DNA of 64,000 nucleotides, from assembly GCA_003864495.1 (NCBI GenBank), contig ML133426.1, forward strand, positions 930,001 to 994,000, written 5' to 3'. The notes beneath the pieces are model-generated. The model was not told the DNA's origin. It ran no database searches and was given only the letters and a program-made list of their open reading frames with translations. This document shows positions 14,091-26,000 of this stretch, piece by piece. Every line of letters starts with the position of its first letter. Within the stretch, counting starts at the first letter, position 1. Source of the stretch: Nemopilema nomurai. Its lineage: Eukaryota; Cnidaria; Scyphozoa; Rhizostomeae; Rhizostomatidae. A program made the translations under genes and the position numbers.

Positions 14091-17000
14091 TCACCGTAAA
14101 ATGTCAGGGTCCCTACAGGGACTATGGTGTTTTATAATCAATAGGCATGTCAATTGTTTCTTCATCAGAGTCATAACTTTGTTCTTCCTCAAACTTATAG
14201 TATGGGTTTCTTCGCTCTGTTCAACTCTCAAATCCTCATGAAAAATTGTCAAGTTGGGCATGGTTGCCTTTAGATCTTTTATATCCATTCTTGCAAGTCG
14301 CCATCGTTCTTTTGTGTGTTTCTTCTCAAGTTGTTGTGTCTGCAATGTTAGGTTCTCAACCATGTTATCAATAAGTTTGTCTGCTTCAAAAAACAATTTG
14401 TCTGTTTCCACGGGCTGAATGGCAATTTTTTTACGTCCTTTTGAAAGAAGAAAAATTCAACTGCATGAAAAGTATATGGCATTAGGGTATTAGGATTAAA
14501 AAGTGTTACGGAAGCCTGTTAGATCACATAAGCATCTGATCCAACAGAAAACTTATTAACGACAATTCAAATCCAACTAACTAAAAAGAAATATATTATC
14601 GCATATTTAGTTTTTCTCTCTATAATCTGCACTTTGTAAAAGCTTTGCCGTTATCGTTACATCGTTTTTTTTGTTTAATATTCATTGTAGTTCATATTTT
14701 TGCCAGCCATGAGTTCAGACATAAATGTCATCTGTTATAACGAGTCAAAAAGCAACAATATATAAGGCAATATAGTATCATATATTCAGTTTTATTTCTC
14801 TAAATTGCACTTGATCAAAGCTTTTCGATTATCGCTACATTGATTTTGATATAACATTCATTATAGTTCATATTTTTGCTAGCTATAAGCTTAGACATGA
14901 ATGTTATCTGCTATAACGAATCAAAAGTAGCAAATCACCTAATGTTCAAGAGAAAAACCTGCAATCCAAGTTAAAGCACAAGTTTACCCTTTAAAGATTG
15001 ACAATTTAGAAAGTTATCTTACCCCTCGTGTGTCTAACAGCATCGTATATTAATCCGATTAGAACAAGGAAAAGCAGCAAGATGCCACCATACTTAACCA
15101 ACATTGACGTAATGTCTGCATCTTTGGACAGTATGACTGGAATCTGCTGCTCCTGGTTAGACTCCTCTGACTAAACGATCAAACAAAATGCTAGATTAAA
15201 ACCAAGATGCTTGTCATTAAATTGCTTCTGAAACTCTTGAATTTCAATTTTTAATAATGCATGCTTGATCTTCAACCAAGCTTTCTTTGTACCGACGCCT
15301 CCTAATTTCATCAATCTTAAGTCGAACAGAGTTTGAAAATACAAATGCTACTAAAGAGATTCTGGAACTTTCTATCTGTAGAAGGCAACATACAATGAGG
15401 TTAGTGCTACCTTCCGAAAAAGGACCCAACTTTTAATCATTTCGAGCAACATTTTAACAAACTTGCATGATATCCATTGATGACGTATAGCATTCAATTC
15501 GAATGTCTTCCTTAGATTTGAAAGTGGTTGCATAAACTTATGGACATTCGTTCAATTTTCATTGTGAATTCCGATTGATCAGTATGTCTCTAAATAGTAT
15601 ACAGACATCATTATTTTTGACCCAGACTCCAAGCTCTTTCGTCCCTTTGTGAAACCGAGGCATAGAACGAAAAAACAATAGAAAGTTTACCTTAAATGAT
15701 ATGGTGTGCTGTGCGATTTCCTTGAAGATGTTTGGCGAATTCTCTTTTACATATCGCTTCATGCAGAATTTCAGTCTTCGCGCCTCGGCCGCAAGAAGAA
15801 CCCCATACGAGGCATCCACTGGCACCAGCTCATCGAACATGATATCTGGGTGCTCCAGTTGCTCCTTCATAGCGCCTGCTTCAAACGCCTCTATCATCAC
15901 TTTAGTGACAGCATTGGACAGGAGCGAATTTTTGACTGTTGCCGCGTCTGTCGTGTTTCCTGGGAAAATCGACACCGTTTTCAGTTTAGGATTCCAATTA
16001 GAAAAGCGGACAGAAAACCACGGCATTTGTTTCGAGTTTCAAAAACTTTCAGATCCGCTTTAGTTTGGGCTTGATTACTTCTGGTGACAGCGACATGAAG
16101 AAAATGACAGGGAATGTTGCAACATTGAAACGAGGCTCACCTGATACTGTCTTCTTTCTCAACTTTGTGATTGAAATCATGAGTGTTTCATTAGAAGCCA
16201 TTACCTGAAGACAAATGGAAAATTCCTTAAATTCACAGAGACTAGGCCATTCAAGAGGATTGTTAAACAAACTGAGCAATAAGTTATCACAACCAGAAAT
16301 GGCAGTCCATCTTTGTCATGGATTGAAACAATAGCATGTCTTCACTCGGCTGTCGCTTCAAATCCTGATATATCATTTCATATATACCAGCATGTACCAA
16401 TGCATATTCGCTCAGACTTATTCGCTGCATTTATCAAGAGCCTTTAAGGTGCTAGTTTCGATACAGTCATCAAAGTTCTATTCAGCGTTAAAGTTGTTAC
16501 TCCAATAAGGATGACAAAAATACCATTTCATCATCTGCTAAAACTATGTACACTCCATTGAAGCTGTGAATAATTTTACCAAAGCACTGTAGTCTAGTTA
16601 TTTGGAAGTTATTACCCATACCCAAGTTTTGATAATAAATCATAGGGAATATCTGGCTATGTATTTCCTGGTGTATATCTGGCTGTTTATTTGGTGAGTA
16701 TCTTGTCAGTGCTGGCATACCCTGCACTCATTGCCTGTTATTCTGGATCAGCATTGGCAGTGTATGAATAGCTGATGGTCCTAAAGGGGGCTGTAATAAC
16801 ATGGAGGACTGAAGCCCTTTTGAGAACGAGTCAAGGTTGCCCATCACAGCCCGCAAGGTTAAGGCCTCCCTCGTGATGAATTATAAAAGCCTTACAACTA
16901 ATGACCGCGTCACATCACCCTGCCTTTCTGTTTGGCATCTTTCGATTCTTCTGAAATTTTGTAAGGCGAATAACAGAGTCCTTAGGAGTCGTACTACAAG

Positions 17001-20000
17001 CTTACATTCTTACTATTGGGTGATGTTTTACAATTAGAGTAAATATTAGAACCACATGAACTGTTTCCATTAAAGGTACCAGCAGTTTTAATGAAATTCC
17101 AAAGAATATCAATGCTCGTGAAAGTAATTAGTAGTTGCGGGTTCCATAGAAACAATGGCAAACACTTTTTAATGTTCTGTGAAAAGCAAGACGCCAGAAT
17201 TTACATGCAATTCGATGCAAAAGTACATGCCAAAAACCATGAAAGTTTAGTTCAAAACAACATAATTTCAAAATCTAATCACTGAGAGAATCCAACTATT
17301 CGAATATCAATGAGTGACTGATGATAGCCAATTGGAATTGTTACAAAAGCCAACTGGATGAAATTTGCGTTTAAAAGATGTTCATCGTTTCAAATTATTC
17401 GAAAACAAAGCACATGACCTGTGTTCTATACTAATCTATTGTTGTGTTTTAAAACTGAAGACATGCTAGACGCGATTTAAGTGGAGAATTAACATAATTT
17501 CTTCTAAAGTGCACTCAAAAATGGCTCATCAGTTTAATGCTAAAGAAACATTTTTTAGACAGCTACTTAAAGAATGTTATAAAATGCCTTAGGTCATCAT
17601 ATAAACAGATCGGAAATCAACTGACTTTTTCTGTTTTTGAGCCTGAAGATGCTGTTGTTGAGGAAATCTTGACTGTACTTGCAGTGAGTGAGTTGATGAT
17701 GTGTCCTACGATCAAGCTGGTTATGACGATGCCCATGAGTGTCCAAGCAACTGCAAATATCCTTCCTAAAATTGTTTTAGGAGCAATGTCTCCATAACTA
17801 GGAAAGGAGACAAACATTCATTAAAAATGACTTCCAAATTATCATATAGGGTGGCAGTGCAATTCACTTTTGTAGTATGTATAACTGATCAATCGTGTTT
17901 CATGCAAATACTAATCTTGTTTCATAGATACAAGCGTACAGAGTTCAGTCTTCTCGATTCAGTGCACAAACAGACAAATTTCAAACAAATTCTAGACAAA
18001 ATCCTGCAAGGGAGTCAAGTCGGGTGATTGGCAGCCAGTCTTCAGAAGGGCGATGTCATTACTGATTGGTTGATTGACTGATTGGATGATTGATTGACTG
18101 ATTGACTGTTATGTAATGACTGACTATTCGATTGACTGATTTGTTGATTGGTTGATATGAGAAGGAATTCAATGAATGATCTCATTGCACCTGTTGTGGT
18201 CCAAAGCAAGTCACCAGCAATTTGCAGGTAAAAACGCAGGCCTTCAGAAGAAATTGCCACTCGAATACGGTTTATAGACAGTGTGAGGGTAATGATGGGA
18301 AAAATATGAAAGCGTCACTAGCATCAAATTTGGGCTCTATCTGCTTTGAGATCTTCAGATATTTGAAAATGATAGCATCTCGATCAATAGCAAATATTAA
18401 AAATAGTCAATACCAATTTTGGGCCTGTTTTTGAGGGCGTCAATCAAGAGATGCGTGGTAAGCAGAGTATATAATCAGTGATAACCACGTTCTGGGATTT
18501 CTTAATCTTGACTCTTGGATACTTATTTGCATCTTTATCATCAATGCAGAGAAAACTGATTAATTTCATGACATATTACTAACCCTGCTGTTGTCATAGT
18601 GATGAAAGCAAGCCAAATGCCACTGCCGGTACCACGGAAGAAGTCATCGGGAAATTCGTCTGTGTTATCGCCCCTTTCCTGTAAAAGAACATTTTCCGAG
18701 TTTGTAACAAAAATTGCTTCTTGGCCACCCTGATATCATCTTCAAAGTCTGTTTGCTTTCCAAACACATGACTCCTGACAAACAACTGTCAATCATTCTA
18801 GAAACTGACGATGTTCCAAAAAGAATAAGTCCTAAAATTCTGAAGGAACACTTGAAATCAAATCAAAGCATGGAATCTGATACGGTAGCAAGTTTCGCTA
18901 AAATTGGACCTTCTTTCTTTGGAACATTTTGATATCAAAATGAATACACATTAAATATTGAGCACCAAGTTAGATTAAAGAAATGGTCCTTTGAATGAAA
19001 TAATCTCTGGTACGTTGGATCTTTGACTGAATAGATAATTGCACAGTGTTTTGAGCTTTGCTGACCTCTATAGGGTGAATAGAAAATGTGCAGAAACATA
19101 AAAAGTTATTCCTCTCGTTTTTATCAACAAAATCATACAATGTCAGTGAAAATCATTCTATGTCTTTACTTAACGGCTATAGCAATCTTTTTAATGCTAT
19201 AAAAATTCTTTGGTCAGCTAAGTGTCTTTTCTTTTTTATGCGTTGTGAACTTATTTGATAAGGCATTACCTACTAATCCCCTTCCCCCAAAAAGACAATA
19301 TTGGTAATCCGTAAATCTTGAAAAATTGTTGGGCTAGAAAATTAATCTTCGTTCTGCTGCATGACAGCATTATTTAAAGGGATGGAGGGCGGATGGATGA
19401 ATGTGAGTGGAAGATTGGGCACGGAGCTGCACCCTGCGAAGTTCGTGTTTTGATAGGAGCGGACAACAATTACGTATTGTTAGCAGATTCCATTGGATCA
19501 GCGACAAATACCAATGAAAGAGAATCATCACATCTTAATGTATAAGTAATAGGGTACGAATTTCAGAAGCACTATGGTCCTTACTGATTAGTATTATAAA
19601 AACAGGAAGCTTACCAGAAACCAGAAGACGAAACCAGCAACTATCATAGACAGGACCATGACCAAAAGCACTGTATACAACCCTAGAAGGGAGTCGACTA
19701 CTTTGGCTGCTCCTTCGTTGCCGACTTCGGCTAGCGATGGCCTGCGCTTGAAGAACACCATGCCGGCTGAAGGGATAAATGGGACGTAATCGTACAGAGT
19801 CGCGTCACTTTCGGTCCATTCAACGTTTTCTCGAAATACAGGCAGGGATATGTGCGTGCCAATGAAAGCTGCGTCTTGCAATGAGCTTTTCTGCAGCTTC
19901 ATCGCTTCGCTGTTTGAAGCATCGTGCGTCCAGTCCACGCTGCTCGGGCCTTGTCCGAAAGTACAGTTACCGCAGCACTCACTAACGGCCATGTCCACAT

Positions 20001-23000
20001 ACTTTGGGACGATTCCGGATATTGAAGTGTTGCTGTCAACAATTGGTGGAAGTTTCAACCAAGCCGAGTTTAAAAGTTTTGGGCAGCGGCATGTCTCTGT
20101 GCAGAATTTCAAAAAGCGGACATTTATTTATAGGCTAATTGTTATGCAAAAAGCAGACAATTCTGAAAAGAAAATCATATCCATTAGAATGAAATCAACA
20201 AAGAATTCAGTCATGAACAAATGTGAGAAAATTACAAGAACTCATTTTTGTTGAATTTTAGTTGTGTGCTTATTCAAAAACAATTTGCAGAAAAAACGCA
20301 ATTTTCTTAAATTGTACCTCAAGCTTCATAACTAACACGTGAGGGCTATCATAACTAAGCTGCTGGAATCACCTGATTCTTTCTCTGAGCAAGTCAGAAG
20401 TGCTAAAGGGCAAGGAGGAGGGCAAGAATGCTAAGTACTGGGTTGTAACTAGATTGGATCAACTGATCAAACTTTATTAAGGAAAAGCCTTTGTATTATT
20501 CTAGACAACATCAACTGCTGTAAATTCTGTTCTTTTTGAAGGTTTACAACGAAAAATAGCAAGGTCTACATCAAGAACATCTTATAACATTTTTGCACTA
20601 GTTAGAAATAGACCACTAATGGTTAGTCAATAATTTAAATCTAAATATTTTGGCAATTTCTTTGTGAATATAGAAATGGAGATTGGTTAACCTCCTTTCC
20701 TATGATTTGATGGGACTCCGAGTCCTCCTTCAGTGAAGGCTGATATCATGACACCGTACGTTGTGAAGGGCACGAGGCCCTGGATTTCTAGGCTTCTATT
20801 AGGCTCCAGGACATCGATGTGAGAGATCTTGCCTTGGAACACTGGTACATCATTCTGCTCTATGGGCCAGAAGTGGACGCGATGACCGAGTACTTCCCCT
20901 CTTGCTACAACATGACTTAAGTTGCCCCATTTCAGGGAGATCGCATGAAACCCGTAGTTGTCGTAAACTTCGAAGCTTGGTGCCGCAAGTGGAGCTACAA
21001 TAAGATTTCTCATTTGCTTGAAAAGTTTACTGAAATCAGTGATAGTTCAGCTCACAAGGCAGTTTTGACCTGGAGGTAGCTGTACAGTTAAGGATACTTT
21101 CATAAGTGACTTTCTTCTAAGGTATAAATTAATTCTAGGTTTATAAATTTAGATTTGTATTAAGATTTATAGACAAAATTATAATGCTAAGTTGACTAAA
21201 CCTCTCGACTTTCCCCTGAAAGCATCAACGGATGGAAATAAAAGCAACTTTTAGTAATAATGAGTCGAAAATAAGGTCCTATGGTGCAAATAGATTCGGA
21301 GCTTCCAATAACTTTAACAGATTGGAAGAGAAGCTATATATTATACGCTTATAAGTAGGCTATTATACAATATATTGGTTAAGTACGAGCTTAAAAAGCA
21401 ATTTTTTGATCTGTTAGATCTGTATCAAATTCACTACGCAATTTTAAGTAAAACGTTTGTAAATTTGAGAATAGTTTCTTATTTCCGAACCTCTTGTTTG
21501 CAAGTTCCATTTATGGAGAAGGTTGGTCCAAGGCCTTGTGACGTCAGTGCACCGACCCGAATTTGGTACCAGCTGTATTCTTTGAGATCCTCGATTTCTG
21601 TCTGAAATGTCGATGCGTTGACGTCTTTAGTCTTTTCCCCAGGAAGAGCACCCGAAGGATTGATAGACCTTGGATATCTATTTGCTTTGCGAAGAGGAAC
21701 ATCAAGCGGCTTGTAGAAGATCCTGTATCCAGTAATTACGCCGTTTCTTAATGATTCAGGCATTTGACTCCAGTAAATTGTGATTCTGTCATCCTTCGAC
21801 GGCCAAGTCTCAATTTTCTGTGGAGGAGCGTCTGGTTCTAGGCAGTGAAAAAGAGGAAAGACAATAGTTACTGTCTGAAATGATACTGAAGGGACATCGA
21901 GCAGAAATTTGCTTCAGCTTGAATTTAATAGTGGCAGAGCATGTAGATCTAAGAGTCATGTGGGCTGGTTTCTGTTCACAGTGATGTTACATGGACATAT
22001 TATGAAGATCCTTCTAGCTTCGATACGCAGTTCTCCTGAATGCTTGAACGGGTTTGATAATAGAACCCAGATAGATATATGGCTGCTTGCAGCCGTGTTT
22101 GTATGCAATGCTACATTTATATTGTAAACCAGCGGTTTAAATCTTTGGCTAACATTCTTTTCACCTCGGTTTTGCATGGGAAAACAGATTCTACTTAAAA
22201 GTTTCTAATAATGTAATATTCATTCAAAATTTAAATGGTTTGTCCTTTCACGACTTGTTAGGGATTTTTTGTCAAGGAGCAAGGTTAAAAGACTCACTGT
22301 CCTCAGCTGTCATGAAATAGATTGGCATTGAGAAATTCCCAGAGCCCTTCCTATTCACTGCCTGAATGGTGATACTGTAGTTGGTGAACTTTCGCAGCCC
22401 AGCTATCGAGACACGGGGCTCGGCATTGCTGGTCATCAGTGTAAACACTTCGCTTTCGTTGCATCCGACCGGCCTGTCTGCATGACAGTCCACTACCTGG
22501 TACTTTATCCTGTAACCGGTGATCTAAAAATCGTACACAGAGAGCTTCGATAAGAAGGTCAGGAAAAGTTGTAGGCAGTCCTGAATAACCAAATGCAACG
22601 TCAAGCTCTTTTAACAGAATTATCTATATGATCAATAATTGGTCTGACTGGAAGAGTTATAATGTTTCTTTTTAGTGATTTAGAAAATAATCTAAAATAA
22701 TCTTTTTCTAATATAGCAAATGTACATGTTTTGTTTTATGCAAAAAGAAAGTAACCCAATTGCTAAATAAAATTATTCACTTTTAAAACTTCATCTTACT
22801 ATGAAACTGATACTGACTGAAAAAATGAATCAGATGTAAGCTCTACTGACAATCTTTGAGAGTTTACACTTCTCTACTTTTATAACCTCATTGAAAAACG
22901 TTCTATTGGCAGAGAAAGAGGGAACATTTCTTCAAGGAAGAAAAATACCTTTCCATTTGCTTGGCCATTTATTTCATCCATTGGAAACCAACTAAAATTC

Positions 23001-26000
23001 AACTCGGTTGATGTTTTATTTCCCTTCGAAATATTCTTTGGGATTTCATCTGGTTCTGGATTATATCAAGAGAAGCCATCCAAATTAATAGCCATCAAAA
23101 TGATTTCAAAATTTAGTATTTCATACAATGAGCGACTCTTCAATTAGCAATATCAATTAACTTGTCAGTAATACTAGAAGATAACAATATAAGGTAATGT
23201 AATATTGGACCAACAATGAATAGGAAAAAGCATAAACATAACAAAGATAGAAAAGGTATGATACTTTTATGAACGATTGTACGCCATATGTAATAACAAA
23301 GAATGCTATGAAATTAGTAATTGAATTAAAAAATTTGGTAAAACATAGTAGCATCAAAAATACTGAAATAATACTGAATAGCATCATACATTTTTTAATG
23401 TGAATGATATAGGAAAAGTGTAACTTAATAATAAAACAAGATTTTAGCAAGGCATTGTAAAACAAAGTTTTGTGAAATTCATGCAGTACTAAAAACAATT
23501 ATATGATTATGAAAATATATGATACGTGGCATTGAAGCGAAAGATATTATTTCTATGAAATCGATTTAAGCATATTTGAAATGTTGTATAATATTGTGCT
23601 CCTGGCATGGAGATAACACATACCAAAATCGTCTGTCCACACGGTGACATTGGCAGAGAACGGTCCTTCCCCTCTGTAAGTGTACGCCAGAATTTTGAAA
23701 ATGTAGGGTGTGTAAATTTTCAAGTCAGTTATAGTCAAATTGAATACAGCATCCTCAGAGCCGTTTGCATTGAGAACAGTATGGTTAATCCATGGTCCAT
23801 GTTTAATGGTCGAGTCAGTATAGCTTAGCTTGTATCCCAGAATTATACCATGTCTGTTGTTGATGGGGACTCTAGACCAGACGATGTTTAGACTTGTATG
23901 GTTCACGAAGGTGCCGTTTAGATTTGCAGGCGGTCGTGTCGGTCCTGTAAAAATGAGGAATTCGAGATGTGTAACTCGTATTCTGAATGGAGTTTTTCAT
24001 AGATTGCTAGTTATAGAATCTTGATCTATCCGCATAATAAGAGCTTACAGTTTTTTTGAAACCATACTCTTTACATGCAATTGTGGGTAGAAAGAGAGGC
24101 ACTGTGCCCAAGACAGAGGGGAGATAACTAAAGGAATGTTTAAAAAGCGTTGATAAGAATAGCAATTTAGAGATTGTATGAAACCAAGTTGAGAGCATAA
24201 GACTGCATGAAATAGCTACCATGGATATTTAATATATATCATTTCTAGCAATCGTTACAGTATCATCGCTCTAGTAGTAAACGTGAGCTTGGAGCAAAAA
24301 GATTTGGCTAAAATGAAACTTTAACAACTTTTGGGTTATAAGAGTAGCGGTCACCTGGAGAAACTATCATTTTGACAGAATAAATAAAAATGTCTCAAAA
24401 GGCATAACTTTACTAAAACCAACTGATTTTCCTCTGTATTCTGTTCTACGAGAACAGCCTCTTTGCGCCTAATTGCAGGGGAAATTGGTGGATATATTGT
24501 ACAAGCCCAATTCATCTGAACCATTTCCAATGCTGCTCACTTTGCTTCAAAGCCAGTCACCTTTTGGTGATCCTTAAAGGCCCATATCAATGACGGATGA
24601 CGGATTGGGCCACATTCGAAGGAGTTACCCTGGTCTTAAATGCACTTCTACCAATACTTCGAAATGTCAATTTTTTCTGATGAAATCATTACCGTATGCA
24701 TCTGTCCTTATGTAAACAGCTTCACTGAATGGTCCTGTTCCGTGATTTGTTACTCCCGCAACTTTCACCGCGTACAAAGTGTAGTACTGCAAGTCTCCTA
24801 TCTCAACTCTGAAGTCTGACGAACTCACATTGGTGGATTTCCAGTCCTCGCCAGAATCCTTCTTTCTGTATGTTATTTTGTATTGGCTGATGATTCCGTT
24901 GCGACCCTGTGCTGGAATGGCACCCCACGTGGCGTAAATCTTAGTTGCACTCACGAACCCACCTCCTACTCCAGTCGGCGCCTCCGAAGGAACTGTAAAA
25001 TGTTTAAGCGAATAATGAATATTTTTGCATTTCTGATCAAGGCAAACTTGGACAGTCAGTTTTCGAATTTATGTTCAGAGATTGATGGACAGCAGAAATC
25101 GGGGAAACCGATAATTTTTCACAATTAGACCTAACTGGACAATGCAGAACTAACGATTTTCGTTGCATATTTAAGCAGAACTAACGATTTTAGCTGCATA
25201 GTTAGAGGAGGCAAGAGTGAAAATTTAATAAATTTAGCGGAAATTGCAACAAAGCACAAATAACCTTATTTTGCATTCAGGCAGTGGATAATGGTTTGAA
25301 ATAAGTAAAAATTGCAGTGGAAAAATGCGAAGTGAGTTGAAGTTAAAATTTTATCAATAGGTCCCTACCATCTCCAATTGTTCGCTCGGTGATAGTGGCA
25401 GAAAAGATTCCAACTCCTTTTCCAGTGACACCAGCAACACTCATGTCATACTCGATATATTTGTCGAGCCCTGAAAGCAACGTAGCCTGGCTCGTCGAGT
25501 GTGACGTCTTTGGATCGTCGCTTTTGTCCTTTCGTTGGTACTTGACTTCATATGACACAATAACGCCATTCTGCAATGAAGGTTGGATGTCCGACCATTC
25601 AAACCTAATTGAGTTAGAGTTCACTGCGGTAGCTACCAAATTTCTTGGTGGCCCACCTGGTCCTGAAGACAAAAAACATTGTCACTTTGATTCTGTAATT
25701 GGCGAGATTTCAATGTACCTTGAATCAACATGTAAAAATAGCAAAAGCATGAATCTATTTTCTTTTCAAGTATTTCCAATCCCTCCTCAAATGGTATAGT
25801 TAACAGGTTTACCAAGGTAAAGGTGATTGCAATGTGAGATGGGCAGCGTTTGGGACCAAATTCTCTATTCCAGTACCGGTCTCCTTGCAAAAGCAAGTGC
25901 TGCTATTGGCCTTCAGTCTCCTTGTGGCAAATATGAATTATAGGCCAGTTTAAACTCAGGAGGCAAGAGGATAACGGTTTTGGAGGAAGAAGGCGAAATG

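Larger units (their letters stand above)
14091..20096 (-). other. iGluR-like ligand-binding domain and potassium-channel-type pore module of copy 2
   Basis: Exon 19615-20096 contains an S1-like lobe (WLKLPPIV, GIVPKYVDMAV, FIGTHISLPVFRENV, YDYVPFIPSAGMVF) followed by a long hydrophobic segment (LLGLYTVLLVMVLSMIV). Exon 18584-18678 gives a pore helix (SGIWLAFITMTTAG) that splices in phase into YGDIAP at 17797. The second segment is FAVAWTLMGIVITSLIVG. Exon 15691-16057 gives an S2-like lobe with KTVSIFPGNTTDAATVKN and a helix around VDASYGVLLAAEARR. Exon 15023-15170 gives a third membrane segment (YGGILLLFLVLIGLIYDAV). The S1-M-P-M-S2-M order is that of ionotropic glutamate receptors, whereas the filter is that of K+ channels. 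Bacterial GluR0 and the rotifer AvGluR1 are known receptors with K+-type filters. The ligand cannot be told from the sequence. Confidence 0.72.

Noticed and set aside
15701..16074. Two plus-strand open frames of 120-122 codons
   Set aside because: Antisense shadows of the S2 exon; no domain and no splice support.
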